Assembly: GCF_006151805.1 (NCBI RefSeq)
Contig: NZ_VDDA01000002.1
Location: forward strand, 186,001 to 250,000
Direction of reading: 5' to 3'
Length of the DNA: 64,000 nucleotides
Source of the DNA: Methylobacterium terricola
GTDB taxonomy: Bacteria > Pseudomonadota > Alphaproteobacteria > Rhizobiales > Beijerinckiaceae
Shown: piece after piece, positions 36,462 through 47,454 of the stretch
How the letters are laid out: every line of letters starts with the position of its first letter
Position numbering within the stretch: position 1 is the first letter of the stretch
Translations under genes and position numbers: made by a program
The notes under the pieces: model-generated
Seen by the model: only the letters and a program-made list of their open reading frames with translations
Told to the model about the DNA's origin: nothing
Databases searched by the model: none

Positions 36462-37234
36462 GGGGACCTCGGCGTCGTCGTGCGTTCAAAGCGAGAGCGC
36501 GCCATTCGGTTCAGGGGCCGATCCGCGTCCGGGCTGGAAACGCCCCGGCCCGGCGCCCGCGGCTGGCCCTGGCCGCCGGCAACCTTCACAGCACTGTCGC
36601 AGAACGCCCCTACAGAGCGAACACAGTCCGAAACATGCCGTAACACGGCAGCCTCCCCGCCCTTCCGGTCCGACACGTCGAACGATCGCGGGCGAGCCCG
36701 GCGCCGCTGCGTCTCCCCGTCCGCCCAAGACCTAACAGGCGCGCGCCGACGGGTAAGCACGCCTGTCGCGTCGCCGCTCTCCCCGCGCGTCCGGAGACGC
36801 TGGAACCATGGCCACGACGCTCGCCAGCGGCACTGCGATCCCCGCCGCGGCGCCCTCGCTCCAGGGTCGCTCCGGCGCGACAGCCACTACGCGGCCGACG
36901 GCGGCGAGCGCGCCCCGGCTCGTGCGGGATCCCACCGCTCCCATCGCCAGGCAGGTGCCACCGGACGCCGAGGCGGCGGCCTGCGATTCGCCGACGAGCC
37001 GGCTCCACGTCCAGGAAACCATCGGGACCCGCATCGCGCCCGCCGCCGCCCCGGCCGACGCCGCCGCCGTCACCCCGCGCGTCGGCGAGGCGGTAAGGGC
37101 CGGGACCGGCGCGATCATCCTCGTCGACGGGGCGCGCGACACCCGCACCATCCCGGTCACCGACGCCGCCGGCCACGCCGTCGCGGGCCTCGCGCAGGAC
37201 CAACCCGACTCCACCACCCAGCAAGGCCGTCCCG
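36462..37234. other. Intergenic stretch with one coding-like frame
   Basis: About 770 bases between the divergent NIPSNAP and nucleotidase genes. A frame from ATG 36808 to about 37230 shows GC-rich third positions and ends in GTGAIILVDGARDTRTIPVT..., but its stop (37437) lies inside the nucleotidase and no family is recognised. It may be a small unknown gene, or a decayed 5' part of the nucleotidase. Nothing else is seen here. Confidence 0.35.
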
Positions 37235-40200
37235 ATGACCTACACGCTCCAGATCCTGCACGCCTCGGACTGGGAGGCCGGCCTGCTGGCGACCCAGCGG
37301 GCGCCGATCTTCGCCGCGCTCGTCGACCGGTTCGAGGACGCGGTCCCGAACTCGATCACCCTCTCGACCGGCGACGGCTGGATCCCGAGCCCGTTCTTCA
37401 TCGCCGGCGCCGACCCGCAGCTGAACGCGACCTATAACGGCGTCTACAACCAGCTCTACGGGCTGTCGGGCGCCACCGCCTACAGCCGGCTGACCGCCTC
37501 GCCGGGCCGGGCCGACATCACGATCCAGAACGTCATCGGCGTCCAGGCCGCGGTGTTCGGCAACCACGAGTTCGATTCCGGCCCGACCGAGGTCGCCAAC
37601 ATCATCGGCGCCAATCTGGGCTCGGCCCCCGGTGCGGCCGACGACACCTGGGTCGGGGCGCAATTCCCCTACCTGTCGGTGAACCTGAACTTCTCCCGCG
37701 AATCGTCGCTCTCGGGTCTCGTCCACCAGGACGGCGACAGCGCCACCTTTGCCCAGACCGGCCCGGCCTCGACCCAGACCGGCACCGGCGCCGACAAGAT
37801 CGCCAAGTCGACGATCATCGTCGAGAACGGCGAGAGGATCGCCTTCATCGGCGCCACCACCCAGCTCGAGCCGCTGCTGACCACGCTCGGCAACGTCACG
37901 CTCGACGGCTTCACCGGCCGCGACGAGATCGCGCTGCTCGCCCAGCAGATCAACGCCGAGGTCGACCGGGTGCTGGCGGCCAATCCCGGCCTCGACAAGG
38001 TCATCGTCGGCACCCACCTGCAGCAACTTGCCAACGAGCAGGCGCTGGCGCCGCTGCTGCGCAACGTCGACGTCCTGATCGGCGGCGGTTCGCACACCCT
38101 CCTGGCCGATTCCGACGACCGGCTCCAGCCGGGCGACGTCCCGGGCGGCGCCTACCCGCAGCTCTTCACCAACGCCTCGGGCCAGACCCTGGCCCTGGTC
38201 AACACGGCATCGGAATATTCCTATCTCGGCCGCCTGACCGTCACCTTCGACGACCAGGGCAACATCATCCGCGACTCGATCACGCCGCAGACCTCGGGCG
38301 CGATCCCGGTCAACGGCGACTCGATCGCCCGGACCTGGGGCTCGACCGACCTGGCCTTCGCGCCCGGCACCAAGGGCTACCTCGTCAAGGAAATGATCGA
38401 GGGCCTCGACGTCAACAACGACGGGATCCAGGAGACCGCCGGCGTCGCCGACGTCATCCGCCAGCAGGACGGCAACATCCTCGGCCGCACCAGCGTCTAC
38501 CTCGAGGGGCGCCGCGGCGAGGTCCGCACCGAGGAGACCAACCTCGGCGACCTCAGCGCCGACGCCAACCTCTGGTACGCCAAGCAGTACGATTCCTCGG
38601 TCGCGGTCTCGATCAAGAACGGTGGCGGCCTGCGCGACTCGATCGGCTCGTTCTCGACCGCCGGCGGCGGCACCGCCGAGCTGCCCCCGGCGGCGAACCC
38701 CTCCGCCGGCAAGCAGGCGGGCGACATCTCGCAGCTCGACGTCACCAACTCGCTGCGCTTCAACAACGCGCTCGCCGTCACCACGGTCTCGGCGCTGGAG
38801 ATGAAGCGGATCCTGGAGCACGCGGTCTCGGCCAGTACGGCCGGCGCGACGCCAGGGCAGTTCCCCCAGATCGGAGGCCTGAGCTTCTCCTTCGACGCCA
38901 CCAGGACCGCCCAGACCCTCGACGCCAACGGCGCCGTCACCCGCGAGGGCCAGCGGATCCTCAATGCGGCGATCGTCGACGGGAGCGGCCGGATCACCGA
39001 CACCCTGGTGCAGAACGGCCAGGTCGTCGGCGATCCGGACCGGGGCATCCGTACCGTCACCCTCGACTTCCTGGCCACCGGCTCGTCGAGCGCCCCGGGA
39101 CTGGGGGGCGACAACTATCCGTTCCCAGCCTATGGCGAGAACAAGGTGGCCCTCGCCACCGCCCGGCCGGGCGCGTCGCTGCCGAATGCCGCGACCTTCT
39201 CGGCGCAAGGCACCGAGCAGGACGCGCTGGCCGAATACCTGCGCGCCTTCTACGCCACGACCCCCTACGGCACCGCCGACACCCCGCCCGCTAGCGATAC
39301 CCGGATCCAGAACCTCGCCGCCCGCAGCGACACGGTGCTGGCCCGCGGGGTCGTCCGGACCGGCACCGACGGCAGCGACACGCTCTCCGGCACGGCCTTC
39401 GACGACATCATCAGCGGCGGCGCCGGCGACGACACCGTCGTCGCCTCGCCCGGCCACGACATCCTGCTCGGCGGCCGGAACGCCGACGGGTCGACCGGGA
39501 CCGACACCCTGGTGCTCCACTCGAGGCTCGCCGACGCCACCGTGACCCGCGACGGCGCCTATGCGCTGATCGTCGGGCCGGAGGGCGAAGGCCGGGTGAC
39601 CGGGTTCGAGCGCTACGTCTTCACCGACGCGACGGTGGTGACCGCCGACGGCTCGCCGCTGGTCGACGACCTGTACTACCTCGCGAGCAACAAGGATGTG
39701 CTCGCCGCCGGCTGGGACGCCGACGCCCACTACGCGGCGGATGGCTGGAAGGAGGGCCGCGATCCGAGCGCCCTGTTCTCCACCACCGGCTACCTCGCCG
39801 CCAACCCGGACGTGCGGGCCGCGAACGTCAATCCCCTCGCGCAGTACGACCAGGCCGGCTGGAAGCAGGGCCGTGACCCATCGGCGCGCTTCGACACCGA
39901 GCTCTATCTCGCCCGCAACGCGGATGTGCGGGCCGCAGGGATCGATCCGCTCAAGCATTACATCGAGTATGGCCAGGGCGAGGGCCGGGCGATCGACGAC
40001 GCGATCGGCAAGGCCACCGACCTCGCCGTGCATCCGGGCTTCGACGCCGAGTATTATCTGTTGTCGAACCTCGACGTGGCGCACGCCGCGACGGCGTCCG
40101 GCAGGGACCCGTCCGCCTATGCCTACGATCACTACCAGACCTATGGCTGGAAGGAGGGCCGCAACCCGAACGCGGTGTTCGACGCCAAGGGCTACCGCGA

Positions 40201-40435
40201 TGCCTACCAGGACGTGAAGGCGGCCGGGATCGACCCGCTGATGCACTACGACCAGTATGGCTGGAAGGAGGGCCGCGACCCGTCGAAGGGCTTCGACACG
40301 ACGGCGTACCTCGCCGCCTACGGCGATGTCGCGCAGGCCAAGATCGACCCGATGCAGCACTACCTGCAATACGGCGCCCTCGAGGGCCGCGAGCGCTTCG
40401 CCGACACCACCTTCGGCGCCGGCATGATCGGGTAA
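37235..40435 (+). CDS. Large RTX-type 5'-nucleotidase / metallophosphatase
   Basis: A 1066-residue protein. Residues 1-680 are a UshA-type calcineurin-like phosphatase plus 5'-nucleotidase C-terminal domain (ILHASDWEAG, TLSTGDGWIPSP, VFGNHEFDSGP, GTHLQQL, SIKNGGGLRDS). The first metal motif, normally NDxH, reads SDWE. At about 710-740 comes an RTX calcium-binding block (GTDGSDTLSG, GGAGDDTVV). The C-terminal 260 residues hold six repeats of 33-50 residues with the core HYxxYGWKEGRDPS and YLAxxxDVxAA. There is no N-terminal signal peptide, so type I secretion through the C-terminus is likely. It would release nucleosides and phosphate outside the cell. Confidence 0.85.
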   Translation: MTYTLQILHASDWEAGLLATQRAPIFAALVDRFEDAVPNSITLSTGDGWIPSPFFIAGADPQLNATYNGVYNQLYGLSGATAYSRLTASPGRADITIQNVIGVQAAVFGNHEFDSGPTEVANIIGANLGSAPGAADDTWVGAQFPYLSVNLNFSRESSLSGLVHQDGDSATFAQTGPASTQTGTGADKIAKSTIIVENGERIAFIGATTQLEPLLTTLGNVTLDGFTGRDEIALLAQQINAEVDRVLAANPGLDKVIVGTHLQQLANEQALAPLLRNVDVLIGGGSHTLLADSDDRLQPGDVPGGAYPQLFTNASGQTLALVNTASEYSYLGRLTVTFDDQGNIIRDSITPQTSGAIPVNGDSIARTWGSTDLAFAPGTKGYLVKEMIEGLDVNNDGIQETAGVADVIRQQDGNILGRTSVYLEGRRGEVRTEETNLGDLSADANLWYAKQYDSSVAVSIKNGGGLRDSIGSFSTAGGGTAELPPAANPSAGKQAGDISQLDVTNSLRFNNALAVTTVSALEMKRILEHAVSASTAGATPGQFPQIGGLSFSFDATRTAQTLDANGAVTREGQRILNAAIVDGSGRITDTLVQNGQVVGDPDRGIRTVTLDFLATGSSSAPGLGGDNYPFPAYGENKVALATARPGASLPNAATFSAQGTEQDALAEYLRAFYATTPYGTADTPPASDTRIQNLAARSDTVLARGVVRTGTDGSDTLSGTAFDDIISGGAGDDTVVASPGHDILLGGRNADGSTGTDTLVLHSRLADATVTRDGAYALIVGPEGEGRVTGFERYVFTDATVVTADGSPLVDDLYYLASNKDVLAAGWDADAHYAADGWKEGRDPSALFSTTGYLAANPDVRAANVNPLAQYDQAGWKQGRDPSARFDTELYLARNADVRAAGIDPLKHYIEYGQGEGRAIDDAIGKATDLAVHPGFDAEYYLLSNLDVAHAATASGRDPSAYAYDHYQTYGWKEGRNPNAVFDAKGYRDAYQDVKAAGIDPLMHYDQYGWKEGRDPSKGFDTTAYLAAYGDVAQAKIDPMQHYLQYGALEGRERFADTTFGAGMIG

Positions 40436-40455
40436 GCCGCCCCGCCCACCCTGGG

Positions 40456-40490
40456 AAAGGCCCGGGCGGCCTCCGCCGCCCGGGCCTTTT
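40456..40490. terminator. Bidirectional terminator
   Basis: A perfect 15-bp stem (AAAGGCCCGGGCGGC and its complement) with CTCC loop and flanking A/T runs, between the convergent nucleotidase and PfpI-type genes. Confidence 0.9.
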
Positions 40491-40513
40491 CCGTGCTCTC
40501 GGGACGCTCTTCG

Positions 40514-41086
40514 TCAGGCCGCCGCGCGGTCGTGGCGGCCCTCCTGGACCTCCTCGATGATCTTGGCCGAGAAGGCGTCGAGGTCGCCCGGGTTGCGGCT
40601 CGTCACGATGCCCTTGTCGGTCACCACCGGCAGATCGTGCCACTCGGCGCCGGCATTGATCACGTCGGTCCTGATCGAGGAGAACGAGGTCATCTTGCGG
40701 CCCTTGGCGGCGCCGACCTCGACCAGCAGCCAGGGGGCGTGGCAGATCGCGGCGACGACCTTGCCGCTCGACAGGAAGCCGCGCAGGATCTCCAGCGCCT
40801 TCGGCTCCAGGCGCAGCTTGTCCGGGTTGATCTGGCCGCCGGGCAGCACCAGGGCGTCGTAGGACGACGCGTCGATGCTCTCGATATCGGCATCGACCGG
40901 GACCGGGCGGCCCCAGTCGGTCTCGTCCCAGCCGCGGATGCTGTCGGGCTTCTGGCGCGATCGCGGTGCCGCCACCGTCACCTGCGCGCCAGCCTCCGTG
41001 AGCTTGGCCTTCGGCACTTCCAGTTCCGACTGCTCGAAGCCGTCGGTCGCCATGATGAGGATCTTCGCCTGCTCGATGCTCGGCAT
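40514..41086 (-). CDS. DJ-1/PfpI family protein (class I glutamine amidotransferase-like)
   Basis: A 190-residue protein with the nucleophile elbow AAICHAPWLL (C115, H116) and the partner glutamate in DGFEQSELE (E18), the PfpI/YhbO arrangement. Members act as stress proteins, proposed to deglycate proteins or act as chaperones; the exact activity is debated. A GGAAC-N17-GTT promoter stands upstream on this strand, suggesting general-stress (EcfG) control. Confidence 0.87.
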   Translation of the reverse strand: MPSIEQAKILIMATDGFEQSELEVPKAKLTEAGAQVTVAAPRSRQKPDSIRGWDETDWGRPVPVDADIESIDASSYDALVLPGGQINPDKLRLEPKALEILRGFLSSGKVVAAICHAPWLLVEVGAAKGRKMTSFSSIRTDVINAGAEWHDLPVVTDKGIVTSRNPGDLDAFSAKIIEEVQEGRHDRAAA

Positions 41087-41119
41087 CGTGTCGGTCTCCG
41101 AGGGGGGATGTGCCCCGGC

Positions 41120-41144
41120 AACGACCCCGCGTCAGCCCGGTTCC
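41120..41144 (-). promoter_or_regulatory. EcfG-like promoter of the PfpI-type gene
   Basis: On the reverse strand GGAAC (41144-41140) and GTT (41122-41120) are separated by 17 bases, matching the general-stress sigma factor consensus of alphaproteobacteria. It lies about 35 bases before the ATG at 41086. Confidence 0.6.
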
Positions 41145-41160
41145 GCCGCCTTGCCGCGAC

Positions 41161-41185
41161 GGAACTGCCACGGCCCGGGCCGGTT
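41161..41185 (+). promoter_or_regulatory. EcfG-like promoter of the 78-residue gene
   Basis: GGAAC (41161-41165), 17 bases, GTT (41183-41185), in divergent arrangement with the promoter of the PfpI-type gene. The gene starts at 41223 with AGAGGAGG upstream. Confidence 0.6.
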
Positions 41186-41222
41186 GAGTCCGCACGATCC
41201 CAACCCCCAGAGGAGGCACGAC

Positions 41223-41459
41223 ATGGCCGCATACGACATGGCCAATCCAGGCCTGCCCGGCCGCGAGCCGAATCCAGGCGGCGGCATCCCGGGCGACATC
41301 CCGCCCCCGGTCGGCCCCGACGAATTGCCCGATACCGGTCCGACCGGGCCGCGCTCGCCCTACCCGGTGAACGACCCGGGCATCACCGACCCGACCGGGC
41401 CCGGCTCCGAGCCGGATTACCTGCCGGGCGGCCCGACCAATCCCGGCACGCGGTTCTGA
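41223..41459 (+). CDS. Small proline/glycine-rich stress protein (hypothetical)
   Basis: A 78-residue low-complexity protein dominated by Pro, Gly, Asp and Thr (NPGGGIPGDIPPPVGPDELP), without signal peptide, membrane helix or cysteine, so probably disordered and soluble. AGAGGAGG 8 bases before the ATG, the EcfG-like promoter and a perfect terminator downstream mark it as a true monocistronic gene. Function unknown; such disordered small proteins are often stress-protective (inference). Confidence 0.72.
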   Translation: MAAYDMANPGLPGREPNPGGGIPGDIPPPVGPDELPDTGPTGPRSPYPVNDPGITDPTGPGSEPDYLPGGPTNPGTRF

Positions 41460-41463
41460 AACG

Positions 41464-41493
41464 ACGAAGGGCGCCCCGAGGGGCGCCCTTCGT
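41464..41493. terminator. Bidirectional terminator
   Basis: ACGAAGGGCGCCCC and its exact complement with a 2-base loop, between the 78-residue gene and the convergent 128-residue gene. Confidence 0.85.
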
Positions 41494-41518
41494 CACGTCG
41501 ACGGCCGATCGGCCGCGG

Positions 41519-41905
41519 TCAGTGCCCGCCATGCGAGCTGCGCACGTCCCGCGGGGCGTTCAGGATCTCGTTGAGCGAGGTGGCGACGTGCCGGGCCTCC
41601 TCGTCGGTGAGGCGGAGCTGGAACGGCGGCAGGCCGCCGGCCTGGAGCGCCACCACCGCCTGGCCCTGCTCGTCGGTGCCGACCTCGATCGCCGGGGAGG
41701 TCACGTCGAGCAACGCCGCTTCGTCGTCGCCGAGTTCGTCGACCTCGCCCTCGTCCGGCTCGTGCATGGCCGTCAGGAGCTGGCCCACCGCGCGCACGAG
41801 GGCGCGGGCCGCGCTGGCATCCATGATGACCGCGGTGGCCTGGTCGTCCTTCTGGAACGAGAGCTGGATGTTGGAACCTTCGAGGGAAACCGAGATACCC
41901 GCCAT
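41519..41905 (-). CDS. Hypothetical acidic protein
   Basis: A 128-residue acidic protein I do not recognise. It starts with a beta-rich segment (GISVSLEGSNIQLSFQKDDQ), then helical AARALVRAVGQLL, an acidic linker (EPDEGEVDELGDDEAA) and a C-terminal LRLTDEEARHVATSLNEIL helix. It has no export signal or membrane segment. The ATG at 41905 begins the conserved-looking part; upstream frame is poor. It is divergent from the DUF6496 gene. Confidence 0.62.
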   Translation of the reverse strand: MAGISVSLEGSNIQLSFQKDDQATAVIMDASAARALVRAVGQLLTAMHEPDEGEVDELGDDEAALLDVTSPAIEVGTDEQGQAVVALQAGGLPPFQLRLTDEEARHVATSLNEILNAPRDVRSSHGGH

Positions 41906-42029
41906 GGAGCGTCCGACACTGTACGATGTCGTCGGTATATGGGAGCAATCTGCCGGGCGCGACAGGGAAAACCGCGCAGGGCGGTCCCGCGGGGGCCGAA
42001 ACCCTCGGGGAATCGCACGGGCAGGGACG

Positions 42030-42054
42030 CGAACGGCCGGGCATCGGGGGCGTT
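42030..42054 (+). promoter_or_regulatory. Possible EcfG-like promoter (one mismatch)
   Basis: CGAAC (42030-42034), 17 bases, GTT (42052-42054); only the first base of GGAAC differs. It stands 49 bases before the ATG of the DUF6496 gene. Confidence 0.4.
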
Positions 42055-42102
42055 GACGGTTCATGCCGGGCGCCTTGCGCCCCGAACCGCCGGACGACGC
42101 CG

Positions 42103-42441
42103 ATGGCCGCACGCAAGACCACCACGACCACCACCGGAGCCCAGAAGGGCACGATCGCCCGGGTGATGCACGAGTTCAAGGAAGGCGAACTGGAGCGCCG
42201 CGACGGCGAGCCGGTCACCGACCGCCGCCAGGCGATCGCCATCGCCCTGCGCGAGGCCGGCGCCTCGAACCAGGAGAGCCCGGCCGACAACCGCACGAAT
42301 TTCCGCCGCACCCGGGCCAAGGAGCGCGACACGCGGTCCCAGGCGACCCGCGCCGCGCTCTACGACGAGGCGAAGCGCCGCGACATCAAGGGCCGCTCGC
42401 GCATGAGCCGCGGCGAACTGGAGCAGGCTCTCAACCGTTAG
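42103..42441 (+). CDS. DUF6496-family protein with SAP/Rho-N-like helix
   Basis: A 112-residue basic protein: a threonine-rich start (MAARKTTTTTTGAQKGTIAR), VMHEFKEGELERRDGEPVTDRRQAIAIAL, and a C-terminal LYDEAKRRDIKGRSRMSRGELEQAL segment that resembles small SAP/Rho-N DNA- or RNA-binding helices. The N-terminal part fits DUF6496. Basic charge and this helix suggest nucleic-acid binding (inference). It is followed by another small gene after 27 bases. Confidence 0.7.
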   Translation: MAARKTTTTTTGAQKGTIARVMHEFKEGELERRDGEPVTDRRQAIAIALREAGASNQESPADNRTNFRRTRAKERDTRSQATRAALYDEAKRRDIKGRSRMSRGELEQALNR

Positions 42442-42468
42442 GCCGGCTCACCGTACCCGGAGCGCCGC

Positions 42469-42675
42469 ATGACCTCGAAGCAGCCGAAGACCACCACGCC
42501 GACCGACGCCGACCTGAAGGGCAATCCCGGCATCGGCACCTCGAAGGGCATGACGATGTCCGGCGGCGATCCGGAGGATCTCGCCGGGGCCAATACCGAC
42601 GAGGGCGACGTTGCCAACGACACCACGCCGCAAGGCGGGGTCGATCCCAACCAGCGCGGGCGCACCAACCGCTGA
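42469..42675 (+). CDS. Small hydrophilic hypothetical protein
   Basis: A 68-residue, cysteine-free, strongly hydrophilic protein rich in Thr, Asp, Gly and Asn (MTSKQPKTTTPTDADLKGNP). GGAG precedes the ATG. It is predicted disordered by composition and is probably co-transcribed with the DUF6496 gene 27 bases upstream. No family recognised. Confidence 0.6.
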   Translation: MTSKQPKTTTPTDADLKGNPGIGTSKGMTMSGGDPEDLAGANTDEGDVANDTTPQGGVDPNQRGRTNR

Positions 42676-42902
42676 CACGCGGCCCGCGCGCATCGAGAAT
42701 GGTCGCCCTGCCTTGTTCCGGACAGACTGGCTTCCTACATGGGGATCAGCGGCAACGGGCGGGCGGCCTCGGGCGATGGGTCCCGGGAGGGATCTCGAGC
42801 CCACCACACGAAGCCAACCCCCGGACAATTGGCGCCGTCGCGCCGTGCGGCCCTCATGCGAGGGCCGTCCGCTGCGACTTCTAACGAGACGAGGACGACC
42901 GC

Positions 42903-43115
42903 GTGAATACTGGTACTGTCAAGTGGTTCAACGACCAGAAGGGCTTCGGCTTCATCCAGCCGGATAACGGGGGCAAGGACGTGTTCGTCCATATCTCCGC
43001 GGTGGAGCGGGCTGGCCTGCGCGGCCTCGTCGAGGGCCAGAAGGTCTCCTACGAGCTGCAGGCCGACCGGCGCGACAGCACGAAAATGTCGGCCGTGAAC
43101 CTGCAGGTCGCCTGA
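42903..43115 (+). CDS. cspA: Cold-shock domain protein
   Basis: A 70-residue single CSD protein binding single-stranded RNA/DNA. RNP1 (KGFGFI) and RNP2 (VFVHIS) are both intact, as is the opening [11 protein letters not shown]. Translation starts at a GTG with GAGGACGA upstream. The 227-base leader has no other gene. Symbol follows the family; which paralogue it is cannot be said. Confidence 0.93.
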   Translation: MNTGTVKWFNDQKGFGFIQPDNGGKDVFVHISAVERAGLRGLVEGQKVSYELQADRRDSTKMSAVNLQVA

Positions 43116-43143
43116 GGGCGGCCTCCCGGCCCGGGGTTCACGA

Positions 43144-43170
43144 AACCTTAACGATAATTCCGTTAAGGTT
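43144..43170. repeat. AT-rich perfect inverted repeat
   Basis: AACCTTAACG / CGTTAAGGTT, 10-bp arms with ATAATTC between, in the space between cspA and the next gene. It is strikingly AT-rich for this genome. It may be an operator or the end of the cspA transcript; GGAAC with a near-match GTC 17 bases on (43173-43197) follows at once. Confidence 0.55.
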
Positions 43171-43300
43171 ACGGAACCTCGGCCGTACTGGAGCGTCGTG
43201 AGCCCGCGGGCTCGCTTTGGCTCCGCTGGCGGCCTCCCTGGCCGCCTGCCACGCACAGTCGCTCCCCTGCGGAGCGCCGCAATGATAGAAGAAAAGACAC

Positions 43301-43525
43301 ATGTTGTTCGAGTTCACCCGGCGCGACGGCGCGCCCTCCGTCTTCAATGACGGCACCACCTTCCACGTCGACCAGATCAATCGCTACGGCGAGGCCGGCT
43401 CCACCGATGTGAGCCATCTGATCGACAAGAGCTACGGTTACCATTCCTCCCGCGAGCTGCGTTGGCATCTCGCCGAGCGCTTCGGCCTGACGCCGAGTGC
43501 GGTGGCCGTCCGCGAAGCCCATTAA
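43301..43525 (+). CDS. Small hypothetical protein
   Basis: A 74-residue protein beginning MLFEFTRRDGAPSVFNDGTT, with HVDQINRYGEAG, HLIDKSYGYHSS and a C-terminal helix LRWHLAERFGLTPSAV. No family recognised. A purine-rich AGAAGAAAAG tract precedes the ATG and a terminator follows 38 bases after the stop, which supports a real gene. Confidence 0.6.
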   Translation: MLFEFTRRDGAPSVFNDGTTFHVDQINRYGEAGSTDVSHLIDKSYGYHSSRELRWHLAERFGLTPSAVAVREAH

Positions 43526-43563
43526 GGCCTCGCGGGTCTCTTCAAGACCGCCGTCATCGTACG

Positions 43564-43597
43564 AGGCGGGCCGCGCGCGAGCGCGGACCCGCCTTTG
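43564..43597. terminator. Terminator between convergent genes
   Basis: AGGCGGGCCGCGC pairs with GCGCGG-a-CCCGCCT (one bulged base) around GCGA, followed by TTGT. It serves the 74-residue gene and possibly the exonuclease gene on the other strand. Confidence 0.65.
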
Positions 43598-43610
43598 TCG
43601 TGTCCAGGCC

Positions 43611-44480
43611 CTACCCCGCCCGCAAAAGCCCCGCCAGCATCGCCACATCCCCCGGATTGTCCGACAGCAGCGCGTCGATCTCGCCGTTCGCGAGCGCCCG
43701 GACGTGCCGGCAATCGGGCCGGAACCGCGCGCCGGCGCAGGAGCAGCGCAGGCGCGGGCCGTCGCGGCCCTCGACCAGCCGCACGTCGTAGGGCGTGCCG
43801 GTACTGCCCCGGACGACGAAGTGGAGGAGCGGCGCGCGGGTGCGGCTCGGCGCCACGCCGCGCAGGGCCCGAGCGGCGATGCCCTCCGCGGAAGGCGCCC
43901 CCTCCCCGGCCCGGTCGCGGACGAGCCCGAGGCGGCGGGCGAGGCTCGCGATGTCCGGCGCGCCGGCCTCGCGCATCACCGCGAGCGCGATCTCCGCGCA
44001 GGCAAAGGCGTCCTCGCCGGCATCGTGGTGGCGGAACGTCACGCCGACGCGTGCGGCGAGCGACGACAGCCGGTAGGTCCCTTGGCCCTGCCCGCCCTCC
44101 CCCGGCCAGTGCCGCCGGGCGAGCTGCACCGTGCAGAGCGAGGCATAGGCCGGCTGGGGCAGGCCGTAGGCCCGCAGGGTCGCCGAGAGGACCCCGACAT
44201 CGAAGCTCGCATTGTGGGCGAGCACCAGGCTGCCGGCAATGTCCGGCAGGAACGGCGCCATCGCCTCGGGGAAGGACGGCGCCCGCTCCACGTCCCGCGG
44301 CCGGATGCCGTGAACCCGGATGTTGCCCGGCGAGAAGCGCATCTCCGCCGGCCGGATCAGCCGCGCCTCCCGCCGCACCACGCGCCCACCCTCGATCCAG
44401 GCGAGGCCGACAGCGCAGGGACTGTCGCGGCGCTCGTTGGCGGTCTCGAAATCAATCGCGAGGGTGCGGGGGCTGGTCAT
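43611..44480 (-). CDS. DEDDh 3'-5' exonuclease with C-terminal SWIM zinc finger
   Basis: A 289-residue protein. Residues 1-170 are an exonuclease domain of the DnaQ/epsilon type: D10 and E12 in LAIDFETAN, AHNASFDVGVL, and HHDAGEDAFA, giving the DEDDh set. The C-terminal part contains RLRCSCAGARFRPDCRHVRA, a SWIM-type CxC...CxH zinc finger, which may bind DNA or protein. The ATG at 44480 starts the domain. It lies 32 bases downstream of ligA on the same strand, so a shared role in DNA repair is plausible. Confidence 0.85.
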   Translation of the reverse strand: MTSPRTLAIDFETANERRDSPCAVGLAWIEGGRVVRREARLIRPAEMRFSPGNIRVHGIRPRDVERAPSFPEAMAPFLPDIAGSLVLAHNASFDVGVLSATLRAYGLPQPAYASLCTVQLARRHWPGEGGQGQGTYRLSSLAARVGVTFRHHDAGEDAFACAEIALAVMREAGAPDIASLARRLGLVRDRAGEGAPSAEGIAARALRGVAPSRTRAPLLHFVVRGSTGTPYDVRLVEGRDGPRLRCSCAGARFRPDCRHVRALANGEIDALLSDNPGDVAMLAGLLRAG

Positions 44481-44512
44481 GCCCGCGCTGTTCCCCGCGA
44501 AGACGCCGTTTT

Positions 44513-47086
<2,574 letters not shown>

Positions 47087-47452
47087 TCACGGCGCACCCG
47101 CTCCATCGTCGGAATCAGGGTCCGAGAGAAGGACTACGACGGCGCTTCGCAGCGCTGGCAACTCGTCCACCACGATGCCCCAGATGATACGATCGGAAAG
47201 GCTATGGTACTCGTGCCGCAACACATTTCCGATGCCGCGGATTTTGCGCCAAGGGACCTCCGGCCGGTGGGCCTGGATGTCTGCCGGCACGGCGCGACTG
47301 GCCTCGGAGATGATCTCGATGCCTCGTTGAACACCGTGTTTCAGCAGCCAATCGCCGGCATAAGCCGCGAGATCTTTGCCTGCTGTCGCTTGGTGTATAC
47401 CGTCGATCGCCACGAGCATGTCGTCGAGAGCGTGACGGAACTCACGTGGCAC
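47087..47452 (-). CDS. hepT: HepT-like toxin (DUF86)
   Basis: A 121-residue helical protein of the HEPN/DUF86 class, the toxin half of MNT-HEPN modules. The active-site motif reads GIGNVLRHEY (H80, Y82) instead of the standard RNxxxHxY, with the usual Arg replaced but another just before the His. The Tyr is the residue adenylylated by the partner in characterised systems. The start is a GTG two bases after the mntA stop, so the two are co-translated. Confidence 0.87.
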   Translation of the reverse strand: MPREFRHALDDMLVAIDGIHQATAGKDLAAYAGDWLLKHGVQRGIEIISEASRAVPADIQAHRPEVPWRKIRGIGNVLRHEYHSLSDRIIWGIVVDELPALRSAVVVLLSDPDSDDGAGAP

Positions 47453-47454
47453 AG

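Noticed and set aside
37157..40369. Antisense open frame of 1,070 codons opposite the nucleotidase
   Set aside because: It mirrors the sense gene exactly, has low-complexity Arg/Gly/Val/Asp composition and no domain; long antisense frames are expected in DNA with very high third-position GC.
43144..43170. CtrA site (TTAA-N7-TTAA)
   Set aside because: The TTAA half-sites are separated by 11 bases, not 7, so the cell-cycle consensus is not met.
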